Source of the DNA: Panopea generosa
Lineage: Eukaryota > Mollusca > Bivalvia > Adapedonta > Hiatellidae
Length of the DNA stretch: 64,000 bases
Direction of reading: 5' to 3'
Assembly (NCBI GenBank): GCA_029582155.1
Contig: CM055903.1
Span: forward strand, 36,932,353-36,996,352
Within the stretch, counting starts at the first letter, position 1. Every line of letters begins with the position of its first letter. Below the pieces are notes generated by a model. It was not told the origin of the DNA. It saw nothing but the letters and a program-made list of their open reading frames with translations, and did not search any database. Of the stretch, positions 13,125 to 25,345 are shown piece after piece. A program made the translations under genes and the position numbers.

Positions 13125-15975
13125 TTAATTTAATGTCCATGCATGATGACATTGTGCGTTAAATTTTTTAATTGCCATGCATTATGACATTGTAAGTAAA
13201 GCATATTAATGTCCATGCATTATGGCATTGTAAGTAAAGCATATTAGTGTCCATGCATTATAACATTGTAAGTAAAGCATATTAATGTCCATGCATTATG
13301 CCATTGTGCGTTAAGCATATTAATGTCTATGCATTATGACATTGTGTGCTAAGCATATTAATGTCTATGCATTATGACATCGTGAGTTAAGCATATTAAT
13401 GTCCATGCATTATGACATTGTGAGTAAAGCATATTAATGTCCATGCATTTTGCCAATGTGCGTTAAGCATACTAATGTCCATGCATTATGACATTCTAAG
13501 TAAAGCATATAAATGTCCATGCATTATGCCATTGTGCATTAAGCATATTAATGTCTATGCATTATGACATTGTGCGCTAAGCATATTAATGTCTATGCAT
13601 TATGACATCGTGAGTTAAGCATATTAATGTCCATGCATTATGACATTGTGAATAAAGCATATTAATGTCCATGCATTTTGCCAATGTGCGTTAAGCATAT
13701 TAATGTTTATGCATTATGACATTGTGAGTTAAGCATATTAATGTCCATGCATTATGTCACTGTGCGTTAAGCATATTGATGTACATGCATTATGACATTG
13801 TGCGTTAAGGCATATTAATGCCCATGCATTATGATATTGTGAGTTAAGCATATTAATGTCCATGCATTATGACATTGTGAGTTAAGCATATTAATGTCAA
13901 TGCATTATGACATTGTGAGTAAAGTATATTAATGTCTATGCATGTTGCCAATGTGCGTTAAGCATATTAATGTCCATGCATTATGACATTGTGAGTTAAG
14001 CATATTAATGTCCATGCATTATGACATTGTGAGTTAAGCATATTAATGTCAATGCATTATGGCATTGTGAGTAAAGTATATTAATGTCTATGCATGTTGC
14101 CAATGTGCGTTAAGCATATTAATGTCCATGCATTATGAAATTGTGAGTTCATGCATTATGCTATTGTGCATTAGGCATATTAATGTCCATGCATTATGCT
14201 TGACTGCGTTAAGCATATTAATGTCCATGCATTATGCCTGTGTACGTTAAGCGTATTAATGTCCATGCATTGTGCCATTGTGCGTTAAGCATATTAATGT
14301 CCATGCATTATGACATTGAGAGTTAAGCATACTAATGTCCATGCATTATGATATTGTGAGTTAAGCATATCAATGTCCATGCAACAGCCATTGTGCGTTA
14401 AGCATATAAATGTTTATGCATTATGCCATTGTGCGTTAACCATATTAATGTACATGCATTATGCCATTGTGCGTTAAGCATATTAATGTCCATGCATTAT
14501 GCTTGTGTGCGTTAAACATTTTAATGTTAATGCATTATACCACTGTTTGTTAAGCATAATAATGTCCATGCATTATGCCATTTTTCGTTCAGCATATTAA
14601 TATCCATGCATTATGCCATTGTGCGTTAAGCATATTAATGTCAATGCATTATGCTTGACTGCGTTAAGCATAGTAATGTCCATGCATTATGCCTGTAAAC
14701 GTTAAGCGTATTAATGTCCATGCATTGTGCCATTGTGCGTTAAGCATATTAATGTCCATGCATTATGACATTGAGAGTTAAGCATATTAATGTACATGCA
14801 TTATGACATTGTGAGTTAAGCATATTAATGTCCATGCATTATGATATTGTGAGTTAAGTATATAAGTGTCCATGCATTATGTTATTGTCAGTTAAGCATA
14901 TTAATGTCCATGCATTATGCTATTGTGAGTTAAGCATATTAATGTCCATGTATTATGCCATTATTCGTTAAGCATATTAATGTCCATGCATTATGCTTGT
15001 GTGCGTGAAGCATATTAATGTTTATGCATAATGATATTGTGAGTTAAGCATATTAATGTCCATGCATTATGCTATTGTGAGTTAAGCATATTAATGTCTA
15101 TGCACTATGCTATTGTGAGTTAAGCATATTAATGTCCATGCATTATGCTATTGTGAGTTAAGCATATTAATGTCCATGTATTATGCTCTTGTGAGTTAAG
15201 CATATTAATGCCCATGCATTATGACATTGTGAGTTAAGCATATTAATGTCCATGCATTATGCTATTGTGAGTTAAGCATATTAATATCTATGCATTATGA
15301 CATTGAGAGTTAAGCATACTAATGTCCATGCATTATGACATTGTGAGTTAACCATATTAATGAACTTGCATTATGACATTGTGAGTAAAGCATATTAATG
15401 TTCATGCATTATGCTTGTGTGCGTTAAGCATATTAACGTCCATGCATTATGACATTGTGATTTAAGCATATTAATGTCCATGCATTATGCTAATGTTAAT
15501 TTCAGCATATTAATGTCTATGCATTATGCTCTGGTGAGTTAAGCATATTAATGGCCATGCATTATGACATTGTGAGTTAAGCATATTAATGTCCATGCAT
15601 TATGCTATTGTGAGTTAAGCATATTAATGGCCATGCATTATGACATTGTGCGTTGAACATATTAATGTCTATGCAGTATGCCATTGTGTGTTAAACTTAT
15701 TAATGTCCATGCATTATGACCTTGTGCGTTAAACTTACTAATGTCTATATGTTATGACATTGTGCGTTAAACTTACTAATGTCTTTGCATTATGACATTG
15801 TGTGCTAAACTTACTAATGCCTATGCACCATGACACTGTGCGTTAAACTTACTAATGTCTATATGTTATGACATTATGCGTTAAACTTACTAATGCCTTT
15901 GCATTATGACATTGTGTGCTAAACTTACTTATGCCTATGCATTATGACATTGTGCGTTAAACGTATTAATGTCCA
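13125..15975. repeat. 38-bp satellite array, about 75 copies
   Basis: The unit is TTAATGTCCATGCATTATG followed by ACATTGTGAGTTAAGCATA (38 bp, confirmed at 13205 and 13243). Common variants are CCATTGTGCG, CTATTGTGAG, CTTGTGTGCG and GTAAAGCATA. From about 15690 to 15940 the monomers change to TTAAACTTACTAATGTCT, a diverged distal subfamily. Every unit carries the palindrome ATGCAT. Blocks of variants recur in the same order, for example near 13860-13960 and 13980-14100, so local segmental duplication is visible. Confidence 0.96.
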
Positions 15976-16365
15976 AATTATAATGATCTCTATACAGTGT
16001 GCGTTACACATGCATACGAATATCTATGAAAGAATGCATTGCTACGTGTACGAAAATCCCATAAGGAAATATAAGTGTGGTACTTACACGTGTGCGCTGT
16101 CTGGGTACGAACTCATGAACACTTCCATGTATATGGGGAAGTGGTACCGTGTAACACAATACTACTGGTTATATTTCAATGACGATATCTGTGTAAAAAT
16201 AAAAAAATAATGAATAACATGTTGACATGGCAGTAAACGTTTGGGATTACGAGCTAGTTGATGTCAATATTGAAATTATGTTTCAGAACAGGGTATGTGG
16301 GATAATTATAACTGTAGTAGCAACAAGAAAACAGAGATATACTAAATACATTTTGTGTTGTATGT
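15976..16365. other. Unique spacer between 38-bp and 40-bp arrays
   Basis: About 390 bp of non-repetitive sequence. An 88-codon open frame (15944-16210) begins inside the array and runs through the spacer. It shows no recognisable domain and is not called as a gene. Confidence 0.5.
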
Positions 16366-19050
16366 GTGCAAAAGTACACGTAAAGATGGATTGGCGATGA
16401 AGGAGCTGTAGAAGTACACATTTAGATGGATCGGTGCTGAAGAATCGGAAGAAGTACACGTTTAAATAGACCGATGCTGAACGGCAGTAGAAGTACAGGT
16501 TTAGATGGATAGGTGCTGAAGAAGCTATAGAAGTACACGTTTAGATGGTTCAGTGTTATAGGAGCTGTAGAAGGACACGTTTAGATGGATCGGTGTTGAA
16601 GGAACTGTAGAAGTACACGTTTAGATGGATCGGTGTTGAAGGAGCTGTAGAAGTACACGTTTAGATGGATCGGTGCTGAAGGAGCTGTAGAAGTACACGT
16701 TTAGATAGATCAGTGTTGAAGGAGCTGCAGAAGGAAGTACACGTTTAGATAGATCGGCGTTGAAGGAGCTGTAGAAGTACACATTTAGATGGTTCAGTGT
16801 TGAAGGAGCGGTAGAAATACAAGTATAGATTGATGGTGCTGAAGCAGCTGCAGAAGTACACGTTTAGATGGATCGGTGCTTAATGAGCAGTAGAAGTACA
16901 CGTTTAGATGGATCGGTGTTAAATGAGCCGTGGAAGTACACGTTTAGATGGATCGGTGTTGAAGGAGCTGTAGAAGTACACGTTTAGATGGTTCAGTGTT
17001 GAAGGAGCGGTAGAAATATACATTTAGATTGATCGGTGCTGAAGGAGCTGCAGAAGTACACGTTTAGATGGATCGGTGCTGAAGGAGCGGCAGAAGTACA
17101 CGTTTAGATAGATATGTGCTTAAGAATCGGAAGAAGTACACGTTTAGATAGATCGGTGCTGAAGGAGCAGTAGAAGTACACGTTTAGATAGATATGTAGA
17201 TCGGTGTTCAAGAAGCTGTTAAATACACGTTTAGATAGATTGGTCCTGAAGGAGTGATAAAACTACACGTTAAGATGGATTGGTGCTAATAAATCGGCAG
17301 ACGTACACGTTCAGATGGATTGGTGCTGAAGGAGCGGTAAACGTACACGTTGAGATGGATCGGTACTGAAGGAGTGATAAAACTCCACGTTTAGATGGAC
17401 TGGTGTTAACGAATCGGCAGACGTACACGTTTAGATGGATTGGTGCTGAATGAGCTGTAAAACTACACGTTGAGATGAATCGTGCTGAAAAAGTGATAAA
17501 AGTACACGTTAAGATTGATTGGTGCAAAAGGAGCGGTAGAAATATAAGTTAAGAAGGTGCTAAAGAATCGGAAGAAATAAAAGTGTAGATCGACTGGTGC
17601 TGACAGATCGGTAGAACCACACGTTTATATGGATCGGTACTGAAGGAGCGGTAAAAGTGCACGTTTACATAGATCAGTACCTAAGGAGCGTTAGAAGTAC
17701 ACGTTTAGATAGATCGATGCTGAAGGAACGGTAGAAGTACACGTTTAGAAAGATCGATGCTGAAGGAGCGTTAGAATTACACGTTAAGGTGGATCGGTGT
17801 TGAATGAGAGGCAAAAATACACGTTTAAATGGATCGATGCTGAAGGAACGTTAGAAGTACACGTTTAGATGGATCGGTGTTGAAAGAGAGGAAGAAATAC
17901 ACGTTTAGATAGATCGATGCTGAAGGAACGTTAGTAGTACACATTTAGATGGATTGGTGTTGAAGGAGAGGTAGAAGTACACGTTTAGATAGATCGATGA
18001 TGAAGGAGCTGTAGAAGTACACGTTTAGGTTGACCGATGCTGAAGGAGCGTAAGAAGTACACGTTAAGATCGATCGGTGCTGAAGGAGCGTTAGAATTAC
18101 ACGTTTAGATAGATCGGTGTTGAAGGAGCGTTAGAAGTACACGTTTAGATTAATCGGTGTTGAAAGAGAGGTAAAAGAACACGTTTAGATAGATCGGTGA
18201 TGAAGGAGCTGTAGAAGTACACGTTTAGATAGATCTGTGCTGGAGGAGCTGTAGAAGTACACGTTTAGATAGATTGGTGATGAAGGAGCTGTAGAAGTAC
18301 ACGTTTAGATAGATCTGTGCTGGAGGAGCTGTAGAAGTACATGTTTAGATAGATCGGTGCTGAAGGAGCTTTAAAAATACGTGTTTAGATAGGTCGATGC
18401 AGAAGGAGAGGTAGAAGTACACGTTTAGATAGAACGATGTTGAAGGAGCGTTAGGAGTACACGTTTAGATGGATCGTTGCTGAAGGACTGTTAGAAGTAC
18501 ACGTTTAGATGAATCTGTACTGAAGGAGCGTTAGAAGTACACGTTTAGATGGATCGGTGTTGAATGAGTGGTAGAAGTACACGTTTAGATAGATCGATGA
18601 TGAAGGAGGTGTAGAAGAACACGTTTAGATAGATCGGTGCTGAAAGAGCTGTAGAAGTACACGCTTAGATGAATCGATGCTGAAGGAGCGGAAGAAGTAC
18701 ATTTTTAGATAGATCGGTGTTGAAGGAGCTTTAGAAGTACACGGTAAGATAGATCGGTGCTGAAGGAGCTGAAGAAGTACACGCTTAGATGAATCGATGC
18801 TGAAGGAGCAGAAGAAGTACATTTTTAGATAGATCGTTGCTGAAGGAGTAGTAGAAGTACACGTTTAGATAGATCGGTGCTGAAGGAGTAGTAGAAGTAC
18901 ACGTTTAGATAGATCGGTGCTGAAGGAGTAGTAGAAGTACACGTTTATATAGATCGGTGCTGAAGGAGTAGTAGAAGTACACGTTTATATAGATCGGTGC
19001 TGAAGGAGTGGTAGAAGTACACGTTTAGATGGATCGGTGCTGAATCGGAA
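16366..19050. repeat. 40-bp satellite array, about 67 copies
   Basis: The unit is TAGAAGTACACGTTTAGATG followed by GATCGGTGCTGAAGGAGCTG (40 bp). Variants include TTGAAGGAGCG, AGATAGATCGATG and GAAGAAGTAC. The last copies (18840-19020) are nearly identical and look like recent amplification. Central copies (17220-17600) are more diverged and include inserts. Short open frames on the minus strand are by-products of the repeat. Confidence 0.96.
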
Positions 19051-19204
19051 GAAAATCAACAAGAATAAAAATATTGCAAATTAATGTATTCCCAGACAGA
19101 CAAATATGGGTTGAAGTATACATGTACTGGACGAGGATCAGCCATTCTGAGATAGGTTTGATGGGGTGATATTGATAGTATGAGGGAGCTAGAACCTTAG
19201 CAAC

Positions 19205-19288
19205 CGAAACAAACTATACGGTAGATAATTGTAGTAAAATGGAGTCTAAACCAATTGGTCAACTTTTGTAAGTATTGTTTTAACCAAG
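19205..19288 (+). repeat. Dispersed repeat, copy A of a local pair
   Basis: About 80 bp containing TATACGGTAGATAATTGTAG, AAATGGAGTCTA and CTTTTGTAAGTATT match 20603-20690 at roughly 85 percent identity by eye, in the same orientation and 1.4 kb away. The family is unknown. The surrounding 19051-19428 is otherwise unremarkable. Confidence 0.7.
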
Positions 19289-19428
19289 AACAATGCCCCA
19301 TTTATTGTTTATACATACAAACATAACATGACAATATAGAATTTTGATATATTGAATTAACATATATTTCCCATCATCATCTAACAATCATCTTGTTCAT
19401 CATGCATTATTCGTTAAGTTCTATAACC

Positions 19429-19546
19429 ATTCATTCATTCATTCATTCATTCATTCATTCATTCATTCATTCATTCATTCATTCATTCATTCATTCATTC
19501 ATTCATTCATTCATTCATTCATTCATTCATTCATTCATTCATTCAT
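19429..19546. repeat. (ATTC)n microsatellite
   Basis: About 29 perfect copies of the tetranucleotide ATTC. There are no interruptions, which suggests recent expansion. Confidence 0.99.
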
Positions 19547-20390
19547 CTTTTACAAAGATTGCACATACCTTGTGACAGATGCATTACGCTTAACGAATGT
19601 TATTTGAAAAAAAAAGAATTAGGCAGCTATTTCAATTGAAATTGCTTGACTCATCATGATGCGATGCAAAGTTTATATTTAGCCAAATATTTCTCCTTTC
19701 AATATCGTTTAAACGTAGCTTTCGATCCCAATTTAACTCGGTGTTTAGTTTTTCATATTTGTTTTTCAAAATCGCTATATGACGAATTTTTAATTTATTT
19801 GGCATTATCATTTGATTATTGAAATTAATCAGGACTGTTCCTGCTAAGTTGCATTTGTAGAATAAATCCAGTGCAGGTAATTACCGCCTTAATGCATTTT
19901 TGTTGTATTGATTTTTTAAGTATCGACCACTCTGATATTCAATTATGTTTGCACTTCGGTGTCTTTAGAAGTTCATACACTGAAATGTTACCGCTCCATA
20001 TACTCGAGACTATAATAATGTCACATTTTTTAAATTACCTAAAGAAAATCGGCTTTTATATTAAAAGTTATTTCATGATTTTCAAATAACGGCCTATTTT
20101 TCACACCACCAATAGTTTGTGGTGCAAAGTGTTTACTGAGTTGTGTTCAATCTGTAATTATGTCACTATTAAATGGTTGTATGTGTTTGGGAGTTGTAAG
20201 GCCAATATCAGAAGAAATCTTACAGAGGAAGTATTTTTGAGCAAAATGACCATCAGCTGATTTTAAATAGTACTTTCCGATAGCGTTGCAGTGTTCAAGC
20301 TCAGAATTAAATATTTTATAAGCTGTTTTTATTTTCTATATTATAACCAAACCATTTCCAAGTTTATCATATCCCACCTACCGTTTGCAT
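19547..20390. other. Unique AT-rich spacer
   Basis: About 840 bp without a recognisable feature. A 72-codon open frame at 19871-20089 has no identifiable domain. Confidence 0.5.
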
Positions 20391-20470
20391 GTTTTTGGTA
20401 GAAAAGTGTTTTTGGTAGATAATTGTTTTTGGTAGATAATTGTTCTTGGTAGATAATTGATTTTGATACA
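20391..20470. repeat. 18-bp tandem repeat, about 4 copies
   Basis: TTTTTGGTAGATAATTGT is repeated about four times. The first copy reads GGTAGAAAAGTG and the last TTGGTAGATAATTGATTTTG. Confidence 0.85.
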
Positions 20471-20602
20471 AGTGTTTTTTTGTAGCTCCACAAAATAATT
20501 TGCATTATATTTTGTAATTCTTTAACGTACTGCTCTGGAATACCTCGCATTTCTAATTCAAAATTTATTTGTGATAAAACAAAAGTTTTAAGTATTAAAA
20601 CC

Positions 20603-20690
20603 GGGAAACAAAGTATACGGTAGATAAATGTAGGAAAATGGAGTCTAGACCAATTGGGTAACTTTTGTAAGTATTAGTTTTATCCTGAAT
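20603..20690 (+). repeat. Dispersed repeat, copy B of a local pair
   Basis: It matches 19205-19288: TATACGGTAGATAAATGTAG, AAATGGAGTCTAGACC, CTTTTGTAAGTATT. The two copies flank the microsatellite and the 18-bp repeat. They could be direct repeats of a larger unit or two insertions of one short element. Confidence 0.7.
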
Positions 20691-21317
20691 GTAATTAGTA
20701 CGGACTGACCATCCCTCCACTGACCATTTTATAAATGTCCAAGGATTTCGTAGTCCACATTCTATATTGCCAATCCGGGTGTTACCTCGGTACAAGTTGG
20801 CGGAATCACACACACGACTATCTGTCTATCATTCGGTCGTCAAATTGTCAATGGTTGTATTAAAACTGACATCGAGTACCTTCTACATATGTATCTGTGG
20901 AGTTCTAGTACAATATTGCTCCTATACAAAATCCATACATACAGTAATATAACCGAAGGGGCGCGCTGCAATCTTGATAAAGTGTCTCTGAACGTAATAT
21001 ATCATATCAAATTAGAATACCCCAGTATGTGTGATGATCATTAATATTAATTATATTGTAAGGGGCATAATTCTTGTAAATGGTTGAGAGGCATCCTATT
21101 TCACCATTTTATCTATACTAATTAGGAAGCTTCGGATAATAATACTTGGAGATTAATATATGGTTTTATCAGGTCAATGCACCAATTTCTGTTATATGTA
21201 TCCCGGGGTTCGGCAGGATAGGAGTTCATCTTGGTAAGTTAGGATCATCATCTCTCATTTCAAGTCAGAATTTACATTAATAAATGTTATCTTATTAAAA
21301 GATCTTATTTTCTTCAC

Positions 21318-21349
<32 letters not shown>

Positions 21350-21762
21350 TTCTTTTGCAAAATGTCTTCGATAAAAAAAATATAATAATATTGTGATTAC
21401 ATGTAAAGTATCGGAAATTGTGTACATTTAAATGTGATTTTCTCATTGGGGAGGGCTGTTGCTAATGTTGTCAAAACTTGTAGCCCAACCCATTTGCACT
21501 ATATATAAAAATATATTTGTATTGTTATTAATCATGTAATTGTATATAATAGATGCAATAAAATATTATTAAACTAAAAAAATTCTGTTGATAAACTGCC
21601 TGCCTGGTAAGCAGAGGTTTATCACGTCAATGCAAGTTTATCAGTCACGTTATGTATAATTATACATTTTGACCTGAACGGAATCTCTACAGGCTGCATC
21701 AAAAGTTTGATGCTGATTTTCAATTTCATAAAATAGACGAATTAGAAATATTAACATGATAA
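20691..21762. other. Unique spacer with a (TA)n/T-tract
   Basis: About 1.07 kb of AT-rich sequence. It contains (TA)n at 21318-21340 followed by a T run to about 21351. Nothing coding was recognised. Confidence 0.5.
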
Positions 21763-21853
21763 AGAGAATGCCATGTTAGTGTCTGATATTATCAACTTCA
21801 TTAGGACTCACCTGATAAATTTGATAATATCAGACACTAACATGGTATTCTCT
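21763..21853. repeat. Hairpin: 33-bp inverted repeat with 25-nt loop
   Basis: Arm 1 (21763-21795) begins AGAGAATGCCATGTTAG and ends GATATTATCAA. Arm 2 (21821-21853) is its reverse complement except at one position, which would be a G-U pair in RNA. The loop is 21796-21820. The 91-nt fold is in the size range of a pre-miRNA, but a small fold-back transposon remnant is equally possible. Confidence 0.9.
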
Positions 21854-22874
21854 ATACACATTCATACATGTAAATATTGGTTTAATGTGTGACCATTTCA
21901 GCATCCCCTGTAAAGGTGTAATATACTCTTCTGTTATGGATGTCGAACATAGCCGCCAAGTCAGGTGTGCACGTGACAAAAACTGCATGGCGGTTACCGG
22001 CAAAATAGTTTAAAAGTTGCAGGCTCGTGTCAAGCCACAATGAGCTGAAACATTTTAATTGGTTATATTGAATCGGAACATGTGTGAGATACTTGTGTAT
22101 ACGGTACACAAATAACGTAAAGAAAATGTTATTGTAAATTTAAAATTGACATGTCATTAGAGTTGATAAAACTTCTGTCGCTTTACAAAAACTTTGCGTG
22201 TGAATTAATATTAATGAAATATTTATATAAAGAGATAAATGTCTTATAAAAAAGTCAAAGGATTAAGTAGTGTTTCTATTTAATTCGATATTTGAATCAA
22301 GATATGATGGTAAATTAAAATGAAATGAAACTTTGATTTAAGTTTAAAAAACAACGGGATATTTTATGAAGAATATATACAAACTTTTCTTTAAATTTAT
22401 ATTCTATTGGCTGCTACAAGAGACGACGTTTCACTTTTATATATATTTAAAAAATCAATGTTATTCAAATAATGTTATATGTATTAAATCTCGGTATATC
22501 TGCTTTTCAAATATTGATACACTATGTGAAAAGGGTATGTCAAATATAAAACACATTTACATTTTACTAAACAAACAAAGGATGTCAGTATATGAAAACA
22601 TTTTATTCTAACGAATTATTTGATTAAAACTGAAATAATTTTAATGAAACCGAAAACGTGTTTTGTTGAATTGCTGTGAAATCGTTGAAGTTTTGTAGAT
22701 ATTTGCATGCTGACACACGTGGAAATGAAGCTAATTCAGAACTTGATCTCAGTAACTGCGACAGCAGCTGTCTGTGAAAAATATTATATATACGAGTTTA
22801 TCAAGGTTTAAAGACGAACATTTTAATGTCAAAGAGTACATAATAGCATAGTGTACAAAGTTGCAGGCTGAACT
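21854..22874. other. Unique AT-rich spacer
   Basis: About 1 kb. Minus-strand (21882-22109) and plus-strand (22366-22611) open frames of 75-81 codons occur, but neither shows a domain or splice context that I trust. Confidence 0.45.
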
Positions 22875-22962
22875 TTGATTTTCGATATTCAGCAATTTGA
22901 AGAATTACGCCTTTAAATATTAAAAGACAAAAAAACAACATCAAACTAACTTCTAACAACTG
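22875..22962 (+). repeat. Short dispersed element, copy 1
   Basis: It contains TTTGATTTTCGATATTC, TTACGCCTTTAAATATTAAA and ATCAAACTAACTTCT. The same words occur in the same order at 62119-62228 (TTACGCCTTTAAATATCAAA, ATCAAACTTACTTCT). Ends are partly complementary, as expected for a short MITE. Confidence 0.7.
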
Positions 22963-23204
22963 TACAAATTAAGCAACAGGGACACGTATAGTACATTCTG
23001 AATTCAGTATTCAGCACGAATACACCAGAAAAGATTACGGATGAATTACCGACGGATTACCGACGGATTTTGCCTATCTAAACTTGCTTCAGCTGAATTT
23101 TGATTTTGATAATTTTATCTCACAACGTGAGATCTTACCGCTAAACACACGCGTACTGAATCTGAGTTCAATAAGTACATATACGTATACTCTATATGAT
23201 AATG

Positions 23205-23390
23205 ATGAAACCACAACAACAACAACTACTACTACTACTATTGCTACTACAACTACTACTACTACTACAACAACAACTACTACTACTACTATTGCTACTA
23301 CTATCACCACTACTACTGCTGCTATTGCTACTGCTGCTGCTACTGCAACTGCTACTACCGCAACTGCTACTACAACAACTACAACCGCCT
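23205..23390. repeat. Trinucleotide microsatellite (ACT/ACA/GCT mix)
   Basis: A run of ACT, ACA and GCT triplets about 185 bp long. Open frames spanning it in several frames on both strands (poly-T, poly-V, poly-S, poly-L) are artefacts of the triplet period. Confidence 0.95.
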
Positions 23391-23621
23391 TGTATACAGC
23401 TTTCGCTGTTATCAAAATATAAATTACATAGAATCTTGCTCATTTTGTTGTTGTTTTTTCGACTGGCTTGAGAAAAAAACAAAACAATGTTAAATAATTT
23501 GAAAGCTTGTTCTAATATAATGTTATGGGAGGAGTATACCAATGGTATAACGGAATGAGCTATATGTGCCGAGCATTCTCGGGATAAGAATTTACAAACC
23601 TGCAACGCAAGTGGACACCAT
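23391..23621. other. Unique spacer between microsatellite and 35-bp array
   Basis: About 230 bp of unremarkable sequence. Confidence 0.5.
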
Positions 23622-23905
23622 GTAAATGCACTATTTCTCTTAACATGTAAGTTCATGTATTTGGCCTATTTCTAGTTACATGTAAGTTCATGTAAATGTC
23701 ATATTTCACGTTACATGTCAGTTCATGTAAATGTCATATTTCACGTTACATGTCAGTTCATGTATTTGGCATATTTTTCGTTACATTTAGGTTCATGTAA
23801 ATGACATATTTTTCGTTATATGTCAGTTCATGTAAATGGCCTATTTCACGTTATATGTAGGTTCATGAAAATGACCTATTTCTCGTTACATGTCAGTTCA
23901 TACCA
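23622..23905. repeat. 35-bp tandem repeat, about 8 copies
   Basis: The unit is GTTACATGTCAGTTCATG followed by TAAATGTCATATTTCAC. Starts are spaced 35 bp apart from about 23640. Copies vary at GTCAG/GTAAG/GTAGG and at AATGTCAT/TTTGGCCT. Confidence 0.9.
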
Positions 23906-24939
23906 CATGAATGTCAAACAAATGAAGTTCATTTCTTATATTTATGTTATCAATACTCTCTGTAAAAACCAACAAGTCCTATTTATCAATTATTCAGTAT
24001 CTTATACCGGAAAATTATTGTATTCGTATTTATGTCGGTATTTGGAACAACAAAAGTCAGCCTATGTTGTTTCCAAGCGTCTATAACAGTTAAGTTAAAC
24101 CCTATGGTAGAAGTGGTACTCATATTCGTCCTGACCTGTTGTTATATCTCGGAAACTTAGTTTTTATCGTAAAATGTATCCGAAACTAAAATGTCGGATT
24201 ATGAATATGCGTTCATAGGAAAATTCACTACTACGGGTTATATATTATTACTGAAATAACTGGTGGATATACAACGCAAAACGTTTCCCCAAAACAATTT
24301 GACATTCCGTTCAAAAATATCATAGTGTGATTATTTTAAATTATTGAAATAACGATAGGATAAAAACGTAAAATATCTAAAATATATAATCAATATTTTA
24401 CCTAAAAGTATGTATATGATTAGTTTTTATTGGCTTAACCTTTTTTTTCAATAAGAATTAACATTTAATTATAACAATTTTAGTGTTCCGTCAAAAGTAC
24501 AATGTAGTATCTATGAACACACTATTTTGAAATGACCTTGTTTTAAAAAAAAATAAAATATACCCAAAACAATTGTAATATTACGTCCAAAATAATCTAT
24601 ATGATGCCTCTTTAGTCATAAATCGGTTTAATATATTCGTTGATGTGCATTTGATAAATGACTACCACTTTTAATTTCTAAGTCACAACAACTCCAAGTA
24701 TACTTTACATTGGAAAAGTTAAGGTACTAACTGACCATACAACGTAACTTACTCATGTCGTACTAAAATCACTTTGACAATTCATTTTTTCATATTTGCA
24801 TGCGCAAGAATACTGCTTCTTTCATTTTATTATAATAAGACAGCTGTTTGGAAGTTGTGTATGTCGGATAAGCTTGTTAAGTTTTTGGATTCCCTCCAGA
24901 AATTATTTTAAAATTCGTTTCTATTAAGCTACTACGTAT
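23906..24939. other. Unique AT-rich spacer
   Basis: About 1 kb without a recognisable gene, repeat or element. Confidence 0.5.
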
Positions 24940-25345
24940 GACAAAGTACTGAATTGGTCAATGACTATTATTCTAAGTGCTGAATTGGTCAATGGCTAGT
25001 ATTCTAAGTAATGAATTGGTCAATGGCTAGTATTCTAAGTACTGAATTGGTCAATGGCTATTATTCTAAGTAATGAATTGGTCAATGACTATTATTCTAA
25101 GTACTGAATTGGTCAATAGCTATTGTTCTAAGTAATGAATTGGTCAATGGCTAGTATTCTAATTATGAATTGGTCAATGGCTAGTATTTTAAGTACTGAA
25201 TTGGTCAATGGCTATTATTTCAATTACTGAATTAATCAATGACTATTATTTTGGTAATGAATTGTTCAATGGCTATTATTCTAAGTAATGAATTGGTCAA
25301 TGACTATTATTCTAAGTACTGAATTGGTCAATGACTATTTTTTTA
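24940..25345. repeat. 31-bp tandem repeat, about 13 copies
   Basis: The unit is AAGTACTGAATTGGTCAATG followed by GCTATTATTCT. Alternates are AAGTAATG and GACTATTATT. One or two copies in the middle are shortened (TTCTAATTATGAATTGG). Confidence 0.92.

Noticed and set aside
21882-22109. Minus-strand 75-codon frame (FAGNRHAVFVTCTPDLAAMF)
   Set aside because: It reads somewhat protein-like and has an acceptor-like TTTCAG inside, but there is no donor, no recognised family and no neighbouring exon.
23084-23656. Poly-Thr, poly-Val, poly-Ser and poly-Leu open frames on both strands
   Set aside because: All are readings of one trinucleotide microsatellite.
23622-25345. CRISPR-like regular repeats
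   Set aside because: The 35-bp and 31-bp arrays are head-to-tail with no unique spacers, in an intron-bearing animal genome.
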